The notes beneath the pieces are model-generated. The model saw only the letters and a list, made by a program, of their open reading frames with translations. It was not told where the DNA came from and did no database searches. A DNA stretch of 64,000 bases from positions 248,001 through 312,000 of the forward strand of contig NZ_CANMIW010000001.1 of assembly GCF_947498005.1 (NCBI RefSeq), given 5' to 3'. Below, in pieces: positions 26,079 through 35,582 of this stretch. Position 1 is the stretch's first letter. Each line of letters starts with the position of its first letter. The DNA comes from an uncultured Winogradskyella sp. GTDB taxonomy: Bacteria; Bacteroidota; Bacteroidia; Flavobacteriales; Flavobacteriaceae. The position numbers and the translations under genes are program-made.

Positions 26079-27689
26079 TTAGTTTTCAAAGGCAAATGCG
26101 GCTTGCGGCCATTCGCCAGGTATAGCATCGTTTTCTTGAATTTTCCCAGGGGTACTTCTGCCATCTCTAATCTGTTTAATGAGAATGGTTTTTAGTGCCT
26201 TCACTTTTTCAGGAAATTGATCAGCTACATTATTTTTTTCTTTGATATCTTCTTTTAAGTTATAAAGTATTACTTCTGAATGAACACCTTTATGAATCTT
26301 AGTTTTTCCGGAAGCCATAATGCCAGAATTAGGCGCTACAACAAGTTTCCAGTCGTCTTTCCGAATAGCAAAAACACCATATTTATCATGATGAATCGTA
26401 GCGTCTCTTAAATAAGTGCCTTCATTGGTTAGTAAAGGCAACATGCTAAAACTATCTTCTGCTTCATTATCTTTAAATTCATAATCTACGATATCGGCAC
26501 AAGTAGCCATAAAGTCTGTAGTACATATAGTAGCATCAGAAATGGAATTTGGTTTAATTTTACCTGGCCATTTCACTAAAAACGGAACGCGATGACCACC
26601 TTCTAAATAACTGCCTTTGTAACCACTATACACATAACTAGGACTGTGTTTTTTTTGTCTCAAGGTTTTTAAATCGTTGGTAGTGGCAAAGCCATTATCA
26701 CTAGCAAAAACCACTAAGGTGCTGTCGTCAATGCCTTGTGCTTTTAGGGTTTCAAAAATAGTGCCCATTAAATCGTCAATCATCATTACAAAATCGGCAT
26801 AAGGACTACCAATCTCGCTTTGGCCTTTCCATGGTGCAATGGGAAGCACAGGATTATGAGGCGAAGGCAAAGGAATGTACATAAAGAACGGTTGGTCTTC
26901 GTTGGCATTCTCTTTTATGAATGAAATGGATTTGTCAACTATTTTAGGTAAAACTTCCTGGTGTTTAAAATCGTCTGCAATGTCTCCTTTTATCCAGCTA
27001 CTAAACGGATATATTTTTCTATTTCTTTCGGTTTTATCTGTTGGTAGCATCGTGGCCTTGTCATTTTCTAAATACACATAAGGTGGCATATTTAAAGATG
27101 CTGCAATCATAAACGAATAATCAAATCCCATATCTAAAGGGCCGAATTTTAAGGGTTGGCTATAATCAATAGCCTTAAAATTTAAACGGTCCGAACGCTC
27201 TGAATAATGATCAAATTCAGAACTATTATTTTTCATGCTCCAGTTTAGACCCAAATGCCATTTACCAATGTTAGCGGTTTTATAACCTTGATTTTTGAGT
27301 AGTTGCGCAACGGTTAATCTGTTTTTCTGAATTAAACTCGGTGAGTTTCCCCAAGTCACAAATTCCTTTAAAGGGGTTCGCCAATTATAGCGTCCGGTTA
27401 AAATGCCGTAACGTGTTGGTGTACAAACTGCAGATGAGGTATGTGCATCGGTAAATCGCATCCCTTCTTTAGCCATTTGGTCTAAATGCGGTGTTTGTAT
27501 TTTGCTGTTTCCATTGTAAATACTAAGATCGCCAATACCTAAATCATCAGCTAGAATGTAGATGATGTTAGGCTTTTTAGTCTTAGGTTTTACTGTTGTG
27601 TTCTTTGGAATAAAACTAGAAAACTGAACAAGTAATCCTAAAAGCGATAGACTTAGCGAAAAAACTTTAAATACTTTGTTGTTTTTCAT
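26079..27689 (-). CDS. S1 family sulfatase (CTPTR group)
   Basis: Sulfatase of 536 residues. The N-terminal hydrophobic stretch (residues 8-28) is a signal peptide, followed by a basic linker and PNIIYILADDLGIGD. The formylglycine motif is CTPTR with Cys89 in TSSAVCTPTRYGILTGRYNWR. IGKWHLGLNWS, ASDNGFAT and GGHRVPFLVKWP complete the pattern. It is the sister of the enzyme at 24555. Its ATG overlaps the TGA of the DUF6786-like gene (27686-27689, ATGA), so translation of the two is probably coupled. That coupling ties a cytoplasmic-looking protein to an exported sulfatase, a notable feature of this run. Confidence 0.93.
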   Translation of the reverse strand: MKNNKVFKVFSLSLSLLGLLVQFSSFIPKNTTVKPKTKKPNIIYILADDLGIGDLSIYNGNSKIQTPHLDQMAKEGMRFTDAHTSSAVCTPTRYGILTGRYNWRTPLKEFVTWGNSPSLIQKNRLTVAQLLKNQGYKTANIGKWHLGLNWSMKNNSSEFDHYSERSDRLNFKAIDYSQPLKFGPLDMGFDYSFMIAASLNMPPYVYLENDKATMLPTDKTERNRKIYPFSSWIKGDIADDFKHQEVLPKIVDKSISFIKENANEDQPFFMYIPLPSPHNPVLPIAPWKGQSEIGSPYADFVMMIDDLMGTIFETLKAQGIDDSTLVVFASDNGFATTNDLKTLRQKKHSPSYVYSGYKGSYLEGGHRVPFLVKWPGKIKPNSISDATICTTDFMATCADIVDYEFKDNEAEDSFSMLPLLTNEGTYLRDATIHHDKYGVFAIRKDDWKLVVAPNSGIMASGKTKIHKGVHSEVILYNLKEDIKEKNNVADQFPEKVKALKTILIKQIRDGRSTPGKIQENDAIPGEWPQAAFAFEN

Positions 27690-28870
27690 CGTTCTAACGA
27701 TTTTAAAATAGCATCTACACGCACACCTAAAGTGGCTTCAGCAATGTCACTGAGTTCATCTTCATCACCTTGTAAATGAATGGTGGTTTGAATATGAACC
27801 ATCGTTTCATTCGGTTTTAAAGCAGCAGCAGGTGATGAGGTTTCAAGTTCATAAAACGGTCCCATAGGTGCAACACCTGGTTCTGGCTCGCCATCGTTAT
27901 AGGCATTTATCACATCGCCAGCATAGGGTTCTTCTTGGTATTCCCAAGCTGAATTCACGTAACCGTTAGAAGCATCTTGCGCATTATATTTCACTAAGGT
28001 TAAAACTTTGCCCACAGCATCGTAACTTCCGGCAATACCTTTAGAACGTTTTGAGTTGACCCCAATTTTACTTCGTTTGGTTCCATCACCTTTAAAGTAT
28101 AAAACATCATTGTTGACTTCTAAATAAACTTCAGGAACTTTACCAAAATAAGTGTCGTTTACTTTTGATCCTAAATCATCATCTTCACCTGCCTTAAAAG
28201 GAATAACCACTGTGGTTTCTGGTGAAGGTTTATACATACCTAAAAGCCAAATAGAAGGTAATCCTGTTTCTGGAAGCCAAGGTTTTTTACCAATATTTGT
28301 AATTTGATTGTTGGTTTGATAGCCAACAAATGCAATGCTGTCTGAAAATGGTTTATTAATAATATTTTGTATCGACACTTTATTCAAAATAGAAATGGAA
28401 CGTCCAATTCCCATTTTAAAAACGGTGCCACTTTTGTTTACTAATTCGCACTGGTGTTTAAATGTTGCCGTATTATTCGTTTTAGACACCAAGGTAAATG
28501 CTTCGGTATCTATAACAGCAGGTGTTTTCCAATTTGAAAAATCGAAATTGTCTTCCGGTTTAAAGAAGAGCGAAAACTGTCCGCCTTCAGGACCTAACCA
28601 AAAGCGTTCTTCGCCTCCAAACACATAAATCTGATTTTCTAAGCGACCTTTGCGTTCTTCCTCGGGTAAAAAACCGGCTTTAATGACTTTTTTGTTAATC
28701 CAACCAAAACTAGGACCTTCTGATACGTTCGTCGTACTGGTCATTACACGACCTTGAAATTGTGGTGCTATAGCTAAAGCACTTTCGCCTTCTTGCAACA
28801 CAATGATGTTGGTATGCGCTTTTAGAAAGTTAAGATCTTTAGAAAAATTGTTGTTTATAGTTTCAGTCAT
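27686..28870 (-). CDS. DUF6786-like protein, possibly mutarotase-fold
   Basis: Protein of 394 residues from the ATG at 28868-28870; an upstream in-frame ATG at 28912 would add 14 residues, and neither start gives a signal peptide. It resembles the uncharacterised DUF6786 type: ALAIAPQFQGRVMTST, GGEERFWLGPEGGQFSLFF and a C-terminal HIQTTIHLQG strand. The beta-rich pattern with an N-terminal region that senses a sugar-like ring (APQFQGRV...WLGPEGG) recalls aldose-1-epimerase/galactose mutarotase folds, so a role in interconverting or binding a released sugar is a reasonable guess, but no catalytic His pair was identified with confidence. It heads the run ending at 23396 and overlaps the next sulfatase by four bases. 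The lack of an export signal would place it in the cytoplasm. Confidence 0.55.
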   Translation of the reverse strand: MTETINNNFSKDLNFLKAHTNIIVLQEGESALAIAPQFQGRVMTSTTNVSEGPSFGWINKKVIKAGFLPEEERKGRLENQIYVFGGEERFWLGPEGGQFSLFFKPEDNFDFSNWKTPAVIDTEAFTLVSKTNNTATFKHQCELVNKSGTVFKMGIGRSISILNKVSIQNIINKPFSDSIAFVGYQTNNQITNIGKKPWLPETGLPSIWLLGMYKPSPETTVVIPFKAGEDDDLGSKVNDTYFGKVPEVYLEVNNDVLYFKGDGTKRSKIGVNSKRSKGIAGSYDAVGKVLTLVKYNAQDASNGYVNSAWEYQEEPYAGDVINAYNDGEPEPGVAPMGPFYELETSSPAAALKPNETMVHIQTTIHLQGDEDELSDIAEATLGVRVDAILKSLER

Positions 28871-29063
28871 GATTTTGCAATGCTTTTTGTAATTAATAAA
28901 TGCTTTATACATCTAAATCGCTTTGCTACGAAATAAAAGTTTTCAAGGTTACTAATTTGCAGTTTCTTTCATTATAATGTCATGTCTTATTCAATCTAAA
29001 ATATGTCTTATTTAAATAATTTAAACTGCTTTATATATATTCGAAATTATTACCTGTTGTTTC

Positions 29064-30572
29064 CTAGTTTTTTTCTGTAATTGTATCTTCTGGATTCCAA
29101 TTTGGAATTCCTTCGGCTTCTAGTTGTTTATAATACTTTATATGAAGTGGTTGTTCCTTTACTCTTTTTCTATTTTCATTTATCATCAAAGGAATAGAAT
29201 TGGACCACCATTCATTATAAGGTTCTAGAAATTTTGCAATCACATCTGGATGTTCTGCCGCAACATTATGACGCTCTCCAGGATCATTAATTATATCATA
29301 CAATTCGGCATTATTTACAAAACGCCATTGCTGACTTCTTATCGCCATTTTAGTGTATTTGGCTTTGTTTACCATTCCTGTTTTCCAGCGTCCACAATGT
29401 GTAAACAGTAAACGATCTTCCCAAATGCTTACCGTGTTTTCTAATAATGGGATTAATGATAACCCTTCTAAACGTTGCATGGTTTCTGGTAATTGAGCTC
29501 CTGTTAATTCTGAAAAGGTTGGATATAAATCGATATGTGCGGTAAGTTGGTTAATGTCTTTACCTTCGGTTAAAACACCTTTCCAATACATGAAAAGTGG
29601 CACGTGATCGCCACCTTCGTTTGGTGAGTTTTTTCCACCTTTAAGGTTGGCATTAAAATGTTTTACCTTTTCGCCATTTAAAGTACCTCTTAAATGTGTA
29701 GCTCCATTATCTGTAGTAAAAATAACTAGGGTGTTTTCTAAAACATTCCACTCTTCAAGCTTGCTCATTAACCTTCCGAAATTATCATCGATGTTTTCAA
29801 TCATGCCATATCTACTCGCAGTGCCTTCATCATAGCCTAACTCTAAAAAGCGCTTTTTATAATTTTCAGGTGCAACCAGAGGAGCGTGTGGTGCATTTAA
29901 AGAAACATAGGTAAAATACTGTTGTTTATTATCTATGTTCTCTTTGATCCAAGCCATGGCGGCATCAAAAAACACATCTGTACAAAAGCCTTTAGTTTTT
30001 ACAATGGTTTCATTATGAAGCAAAACATTATCAAAATACACATTGTCTTTATTCGGTGGAAAATCTCCAAGATTTACTTGACCAATTCCACCACCTCCAT
30101 GCATTAATACTTCATCAAAACCTCTGTTTTGAGGCAAATAATCATCAGCATCTCCCAAATGCCATTTGCCAAATAATCCGGTTTTATAGCCTACAGATTG
30201 CAAGGCTTGAGGTAGCGTATATACATCTAAAGCCATACGTTCACGTTCTAAAATAGTATGTGTAACGCCAACTCTAAATTCGTGCCGACCACTCATAATT
30301 GCAGCTCTCGTTGGTGCACAAGTAGGACTTACATGATATTCTGTAAAACGCGTTGATTTTTGATAAAACGCATCAATGTTTGGGGTTTTTACGACTTCAT
30401 TTCCCGTACAAGACAAATCGCCCATACCTTGATCATCGGTCATTACAAAGATGATGTTTGGTCTGCTATTTTTTAAGGCTTTAGGAAACGTTTGCCCATC
30501 AGTGGTTTGAATAAAAAATAGGAAAAACAAGCAATAGCATATAACGCTATATTTTATGATTCCTATTTTCAT
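29064..30572 (-). CDS. S1 family sulfatase (CAPTR)
   Basis: Secreted sulfatase of 502 residues. The ATG at 30572 is preferred over an in-frame GTG at 30581. A long hydrophobic signal (about residues 5-26) ends near TTDGQ. The active site is SPTCAPTRAAIMSGRHEFR with Cys85, preceded by PNIIFVMTDDQGMGD. It carries the segment MHGGGGIGQ and the FCTDVFFDAAMAWI stretch also seen in the sulfatase at 46480, so the two form a subfamily. GDHVPLFMYWK and IINDPGERHNV follow. It lacks the extra C-terminal domain of 46480. Only 13 bases separate it from the upstream sulfatase at 30586; the 193-base gap after it marks the end of that run. Confidence 0.93.
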   Translation of the reverse strand: MKIGIIKYSVICYCLFFLFFIQTTDGQTFPKALKNSRPNIIFVMTDDQGMGDLSCTGNEVVKTPNIDAFYQKSTRFTEYHVSPTCAPTRAAIMSGRHEFRVGVTHTILERERMALDVYTLPQALQSVGYKTGLFGKWHLGDADDYLPQNRGFDEVLMHGGGGIGQVNLGDFPPNKDNVYFDNVLLHNETIVKTKGFCTDVFFDAAMAWIKENIDNKQQYFTYVSLNAPHAPLVAPENYKKRFLELGYDEGTASRYGMIENIDDNFGRLMSKLEEWNVLENTLVIFTTDNGATHLRGTLNGEKVKHFNANLKGGKNSPNEGGDHVPLFMYWKGVLTEGKDINQLTAHIDLYPTFSELTGAQLPETMQRLEGLSLIPLLENTVSIWEDRLLFTHCGRWKTGMVNKAKYTKMAIRSQQWRFVNNAELYDIINDPGERHNVAAEHPDVIAKFLEPYNEWWSNSIPLMINENRKRVKEQPLHIKYYKQLEAEGIPNWNPEDTITEKN

Positions 30573-30585
30573 CTTCAACACTTAC

Positions 30586-32466
30586 TTATTTAACTTTTTG
30601 AAACTCACTTTTTACCATGAAACGGTTTTCATCAATTAAAATAAGTCCGTATTCTATGGCCTCTTCCGGAACGGAATAGCTGAATTCTAATCCATTATTG
30701 CTAATATTTACAGGGACTTTTAAGTAGGTAGACCTTACTTTTTTCTTCTTGCCTTTGTTTGTTCTTTTAACAGGATCTGAAATTTTTACAAGCGCATAGC
30801 TTTCAATTACATTAGACTTTCCTTGTTCTACTTGTACGGTTGCTTTACGAGATGCTGCGTTAAATGTATTTGTTGTAATCACAGGAATAGCAGCAACATT
30901 CTTATCTCCTTTAAATTTTGAAGGCTCCTTATATGGCAACTTAGCATCGTAATCTTTGATGTATTGTTCTAATTTTTCAGATAAAGCTTTTACAATTTTT
31001 GGTTCGTCTTTAGCAATATTGTGTTGCTCTTCTAAATCGTGTCGTTTGCCATTTTTATATAAGCGATATAACAGATATTCGCCAGTCATAAATTTCTTAT
31101 ACAATTTATAATCTCCAGAGCGTATAGCCGATTGGTTTTGATGCTCGAGACCATAAGGATAGTGCCACCATAAATCTTCTCTAACCTTTCCGTCGTTATC
31201 TTTGACCTCGCTTTTTCCTTCAAATAAAACCTCTGAAATATCTAAACCATCAAAATCAGCACTGTATTCTGAAGGAATTTCACTGTTGGTAAGATTTAAT
31301 ATCGTTGGGAAATAATCTAACTGATTGATTAAAACATCCTGTGTTTGTCCTTTGGAAATGTTTGGGCCAGAAATAAGCATTGGCACTCTAATACCACCTT
31401 CTTCGGTGTATTTTTTACCTTTATCTAAAGGCGCGTTATCAGACATGATTTCTGTTTTACGCTGTTCAGCGCCTCCGTTATCCGAAGAGAAAAAGATATA
31501 AGTCGTCTCGTATAATTTCTTGCCGGGATTTCTTGGGTCGTCTGTAGTTTTTAATAAATCGATCACACGTCCTAAACTCCAGTCTAAGGTGGTTACCATC
31601 GCTCCAAAATAAGGATTGGTTTGGCCTCCTGAGGTCATTGGAACATCTTCGGTTGGGAAGTCTACGCCTAATTTATCGCAATAGTACTGTAATAATTCAC
31701 GGTTTTTAGTGTGAATTGGGTAATGTACCATCCAGTGTGCGAGGTATAAAAAGAACGGCTCTTCTTTATTGTCTTTAATAAATTGAAGGGCGTTTTCAGT
31801 AACCGCATCTTTAGGATACGAAATACCATTAGGTGATGCTTTAGTAAAAGGAAAGTACTTTTCTTCACTCAATTGGTATTTGTCGTCTTCATCATGCGTG
31901 GCAAAAAAATTGGTTCTATTATTTTTACCTTTCGGGCCTTGGTGTGCACCACGAGATTCGTGCGCAAAATCGAAACCTTGATTGGTAGAACTTTGAATTT
32001 TTAAGTGTCCTGCGTGCCATTTTCCGACGTGTCCTGTTTTATAACCATTCATTTTTAAAGCTTCCGCAATAGTGAAATGTTCTGGCATTAAACCTTCAGG
32101 AAAATAAGGACTAATATATTGAGACGATCTATGCGCTTTTGGAATTTTCCCACCGCTTACATTCGTTATGCCTGTTTTTGCAGGATGTAATCCCGTTAAA
32201 ATGGCACATCGTGAAGGCGCACAAGTTGGTGCAGGCGAATAACCATTAGTAAAATTAATGGCGTCTTCTGCTAACTTTTTAATGTTTGGAGTGTCCCAAG
32301 CACAAGGCTCATCTAAATCATTGATTTGCACGTCTTGCCAACCTAAGTCATCTGCATAAAAAATGATGATGTTCGGTTTTATTAAATCGTTTTCCTGACC
32401 GTGACTATAGTTTGAGGAAAAGAACGCTAGAAAAACTAGGGCTGCGATTAATTTATTGTGTTTCAT
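30586..32466 (-). CDS. S1 family sulfatase (YSPAPTC group)
   Basis: Sulfatase of 626 residues. The ATG at 32464-32466 is chosen because it begins a proper signal peptide (LIAALVFLAFFSSNYSHGQ); the longer frame to 32532 overlaps the upstream gene. Landmarks: PNIIIFYADDLGWQD, YSPAPTCAPSRCAILTG with Cys82, HVGKWHAG, FSSDNGG and a C-terminal beta domain ending GLILIDENRFMVKSEF. By eye it is clearly more than half identical to its neighbour at 32483, so they are a tandem duplication. Differences sit around the active site (CAPSRCAIL versus CAPSRAAML; WHAGHLKI versus WHVGALDI), which may mean different preferred sulfate positions. It is 16 bases downstream of its sister. Confidence 0.94.
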   Translation of the reverse strand: MKHNKLIAALVFLAFFSSNYSHGQENDLIKPNIIIFYADDLGWQDVQINDLDEPCAWDTPNIKKLAEDAINFTNGYSPAPTCAPSRCAILTGLHPAKTGITNVSGGKIPKAHRSSQYISPYFPEGLMPEHFTIAEALKMNGYKTGHVGKWHAGHLKIQSSTNQGFDFAHESRGAHQGPKGKNNRTNFFATHDEDDKYQLSEEKYFPFTKASPNGISYPKDAVTENALQFIKDNKEEPFFLYLAHWMVHYPIHTKNRELLQYYCDKLGVDFPTEDVPMTSGGQTNPYFGAMVTTLDWSLGRVIDLLKTTDDPRNPGKKLYETTYIFFSSDNGGAEQRKTEIMSDNAPLDKGKKYTEEGGIRVPMLISGPNISKGQTQDVLINQLDYFPTILNLTNSEIPSEYSADFDGLDISEVLFEGKSEVKDNDGKVREDLWWHYPYGLEHQNQSAIRSGDYKLYKKFMTGEYLLYRLYKNGKRHDLEEQHNIAKDEPKIVKALSEKLEQYIKDYDAKLPYKEPSKFKGDKNVAAIPVITTNTFNAASRKATVQVEQGKSNVIESYALVKISDPVKRTNKGKKKKVRSTYLKVPVNISNNGLEFSYSVPEEAIEYGLILIDENRFMVKSEFQKVK

Positions 32467-32482
32467 TTTATAGCTTATTTTT

Positions 32483-34354
32483 TTAGTTGATTCTACGGAA
32501 TTCACTTTGAACCATAAACTGATTTTCATCAATTAAAACAAACCCATATTCCATGATGTTTTCAGGTGCAGTGTAGGTGTATTCTAAATTGTTTTTGCTC
32601 GCTTCTAAAGGCACTTTAATAAAGGTTGTAGAATGCTTTTTTAGCTTTCCTTTCTTTTTTAATGCCGACTTATTAGCAATTCGAATTAAAACATAAGGTT
32701 CTACAACATCAGATTTTCCTTTTTCTAAAGTTATTGTTGCTTTACGCGATTCCGCATCATAGGTATCGGTTACAATTACTGGTATAGACGCAGTTTCTTC
32801 AGCCTTGAATTTTGAAGGATTTTTATAAGGGAATTGTGCGTTATATTCCTCTAGATATTTTTCTAATCTTGCTGCTAAGTCTTTAACCACTTTTGGGTTG
32901 TCTTTAGCAATATCAAATTTCTCTTCTAAATCTTCTCTTTTACCATTTTTGTACAAACGGTATAATTCATAGGTTCCCGGAATTAAGTTTTTGTATAACT
33001 TATAATCACCATGTCTTATCGCAGATTGCATTTGAGAATCCGTGTTATGTGGAAAGTGCCACCATAAATCTTCTCTAGCGTTTCCGTTTTTATCTGCTAC
33101 TTTTTTTTCATTATCTAATAAGATCCCAGAAATATCTAAACCATCAAACTCTGAACTGTATTTTTCAGGCACGGTACTGTTGGTAAGGTTTAATACTGTT
33201 GGAAAAAAGTCTAATTGATTAATCAATACATCTTTAGTTTTTCCTTTAGGAATTTGCGGACCAGCAATAACCAAAGGTACTCTAATACCACCTTCTTGCG
33301 CATACTTTTTACCTTGATCTAACGGGAAATTATCTGTAACGATATCGCCATTGGCTTTTTCAACACCTCCGTTATCTGAAGAGAAAATAATATAAGTCGT
33401 TTCAATTAATTTTTTACCAGGATGTCTTGGATCGTCGGTGGTTTTTAATAAATCTACTATACGTCCTAAACTCCAATCTAAAGTGGTCACCATAGAACCG
33501 TAAAATGGGTTGGTTTGGCCTCCTGTTTTAATAGGGATATCTTTTGTAGGCATTTCAATCCCTAATTTATCACTGTAATATTGTAATAATTCCTTGTTCT
33601 TCGTGTGAATTGGCGCATGTACCAACCAATGTGCTAAGTATAAAAAGAACGGTTCTTCTTTACTTGTTGAAATAAATTCAAGAGCTTTATCTGTTACCAT
33701 ATCTTTTGGATATGAAATTCCTTTAGGCGATGATTTGGTAAACGGAGGATATTTTTCATCACTTAAACGGTAAGGATCGCCTTCCTCGTGGGTTGCAAAA
33801 TTGTTTATCCGGTTCTTTTCTCTCTTAGGCCCTTGGTGTGCACCTCTAGATTCGTATGCAAAATCGAAACCTTGTTTGGTTGATTTCTGAATGTCAAGTG
33901 CACCAACGTGCCATTTACCAACATGACCTGTTTTGTAGCCATTCATTTTTAATGCTTCTGCAATAGTGAAATTTTCTGGCATTAAACCAACAGGATAAAA
34001 TGGCGTTAGATACTTAGAGCGTTTAGTCGCTTTAGGTAAGGTGCCTCCACTTACATGAGTTACACCTGTTTTAGTAGGATGTAATCCCGAAAGCATTGCT
34101 GCTCGAGATGGTGCACAAGTAGGTGCAGGCGAATAGCCATTGGTAAAATTAATGCCTTCTTTTGCGAGTGCGACCATATTGGGTGTTTCCCATGGTGTAG
34201 GCTCATCTAAATCATTCAGTTCTGAATCTTGCCAACCTAAATCATCCACATAAAAGATAACAATATTAGGTTTGTCTATACTGCTTTTGTTTTGACTAAT
34301 GACATAATTAGTAAAACACAATAAAATAGTAAGCGTTGTTAAAAGTGATTTCAT
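32483..34354 (-). CDS. S1 family sulfatase (YSPAPTC group)
   Basis: Sulfatase of 623 residues; signal peptide 1-20 (NYVISQ). PNIVIFYVDDLGWQD, YSPAPTCAPSRAAMLSG with Cys80, HVGKWHVG, FSSDNGG and the C-terminal beta domain with GFVLIDENQFMVQSEF. It shares the whole layout with 30586 and, at lower similarity, with 2785 and the partial gene at 1-2569. The basic patch KKKGKLKKHS in the C-terminal domain could help hold a polyanionic substrate. It follows GHL15 copy B by 22 bases, in a run that starts with the GH29 enzyme at 37106, so fucosidase, GHL15 protein and three sulfatases are probably one transcript. Confidence 0.94.
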   Translation of the reverse strand: MKSLLTTLTILLCFTNYVISQNKSSIDKPNIVIFYVDDLGWQDSELNDLDEPTPWETPNMVALAKEGINFTNGYSPAPTCAPSRAAMLSGLHPTKTGVTHVSGGTLPKATKRSKYLTPFYPVGLMPENFTIAEALKMNGYKTGHVGKWHVGALDIQKSTKQGFDFAYESRGAHQGPKREKNRINNFATHEEGDPYRLSDEKYPPFTKSSPKGISYPKDMVTDKALEFISTSKEEPFFLYLAHWLVHAPIHTKNKELLQYYSDKLGIEMPTKDIPIKTGGQTNPFYGSMVTTLDWSLGRIVDLLKTTDDPRHPGKKLIETTYIIFSSDNGGVEKANGDIVTDNFPLDQGKKYAQEGGIRVPLVIAGPQIPKGKTKDVLINQLDFFPTVLNLTNSTVPEKYSSEFDGLDISGILLDNEKKVADKNGNAREDLWWHFPHNTDSQMQSAIRHGDYKLYKNLIPGTYELYRLYKNGKREDLEEKFDIAKDNPKVVKDLAARLEKYLEEYNAQFPYKNPSKFKAEETASIPVIVTDTYDAESRKATITLEKGKSDVVEPYVLIRIANKSALKKKGKLKKHSTTFIKVPLEASKNNLEYTYTAPENIMEYGFVLIDENQFMVQSEFRRIN

Positions 34355-34376
34355 TTTTTATGTATAAATATTTAGT

Positions 34377-35561
34377 TTATTTCCAGTGTAATTGGGCGGT
34401 TTGGTTTTTAATATCTAGCCACACATCCAAGTGTTCAAAAGCACGCGTATAAATGTAGCCATCGCGTTGCGCGTAGTCTTTTGGCGCTCCTAATTTTTTG
34501 TTGTACTGCGGAAAAGTTTTTAACCAGACTGCAGATTTGTTAACGTCATAGCCATCATGAGGGTAGACGTAGCTGTGTTTTTCGGCACAAATTAGAAAAA
34601 TAGCCAATAGATAGTCTATACGTTTCGTTAGATCATCATCGTTAGTTAAGCGCGCTCTTACATCATCCATACCTACATTTTCATTCTCTAAAGCTTTACC
34701 AATACCAAGAGACATGGCAATGACTTTACCTTCTCGAGCTGATTTTTGAACTGCTTCAATACCTTTGGCAAGATAATCTTCATAAGTCATGCCAAAATTT
34801 TCGTGTTCAAAACCTTCAATATAAGAGCCATCAAAGAATTTCATATAGTTTCTACCTGAATCTTTAAAATCCGGACGTACACGAAGCATATTCGCTAGCA
34901 ATAAGTTGTGATTTCCTAATTGGGTATTTAAATCGGACATCATCTTTAAGTAACCCGTTTCAATAGTTTTTTGCTTTGCTTCGCCAACACGATTACTAAA
35001 AAAAATTGGTGCTAAAACTTTAATATTAGCATCTAGAAATACACCATCAATATAAGGGTTTTCAGTAATGGTTTTCACATGATTTAACCAATACGAACGA
35101 ACGTAATCTTTGGATATATCAAAAAAACCTGTTCTCTTATTAGGCATTAAAGCTTTTTGACCATTAGTGTTTACCAACAGCGCCTCTGGATGTTGTTTTA
35201 AAAAGGCTTTGTCTTCCTTATAGCCGCCCCAATTAACGACTACATTTTTATAATACAAAATTGTGGTTTCCGGATTTATTTTTTTTACCGCTTTTGCTGC
35301 TTTTAGAGTTCCTTTTTCTGCAGATCCGTAAGTTTTACTTCCTGTTGTTTTTTCAAAGGTAATTAAAGGGAATTTTGAAAGGTATTTTAGTTCTTCTCTA
35401 TTGAAGGCTGTTGATTTGCGTAAATGCATATACAAGGGCATTGTATCCCAAGAAAAGTCAGGTAATTTCTGTTTTTCTATAATGTTTTCTTGCTGATGTG
35501 AAGCACAGGTCATTAAAAAACCGGCTAGTAAAAGCAATAAAATGGATGATTTGTAATGCAT
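34377..35561 (-). CDS. Putative glycoside hydrolase, GHL15-like, copy B (lipoprotein)
   Basis: Putative TIM-barrel hydrolase of 394 residues. The ATG at 35559-35561 gives a lipoprotein signal (LLLLAGFLMTCAS); the longer frame would need a TTG at 35582. The family pattern is intact: PDFSWDTMPLYMHL at the start, Asp177 in IDGVFLDAN, Glu252 in EGFEHENFG, and TRAFEHLDVWLDIKNQTAQLHW at the end. In this copy the stretch after the first Asp differs most from copies A and C, which may mark substrate choice. It is 21 bases downstream of the GH29 gene at 35583 and 22 upstream of a sulfatase. No biochemical function is known to me; removal or cutting of fucose-containing chains is inferred from company. 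Confidence 0.65.
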   Translation of the reverse strand: MHYKSSILLLLLAGFLMTCASHQQENIIEKQKLPDFSWDTMPLYMHLRKSTAFNREELKYLSKFPLITFEKTTGSKTYGSAEKGTLKAAKAVKKINPETTILYYKNVVVNWGGYKEDKAFLKQHPEALLVNTNGQKALMPNKRTGFFDISKDYVRSYWLNHVKTITENPYIDGVFLDANIKVLAPIFFSNRVGEAKQKTIETGYLKMMSDLNTQLGNHNLLLANMLRVRPDFKDSGRNYMKFFDGSYIEGFEHENFGMTYEDYLAKGIEAVQKSAREGKVIAMSLGIGKALENENVGMDDVRARLTNDDDLTKRIDYLLAIFLICAEKHSYVYPHDGYDVNKSAVWLKTFPQYNKKLGAPKDYAQRDGYIYTRAFEHLDVWLDIKNQTAQLHWK

Positions 35562-35582
35562 TAATCTTTTTCTAAATTTCAA

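Noticed and set aside
30586..32532. Longer start of sulfatase 30586 overlapping 32483
   Set aside because: The added 22 residues delay the signal peptide; the ATG at 32466 fits the family.
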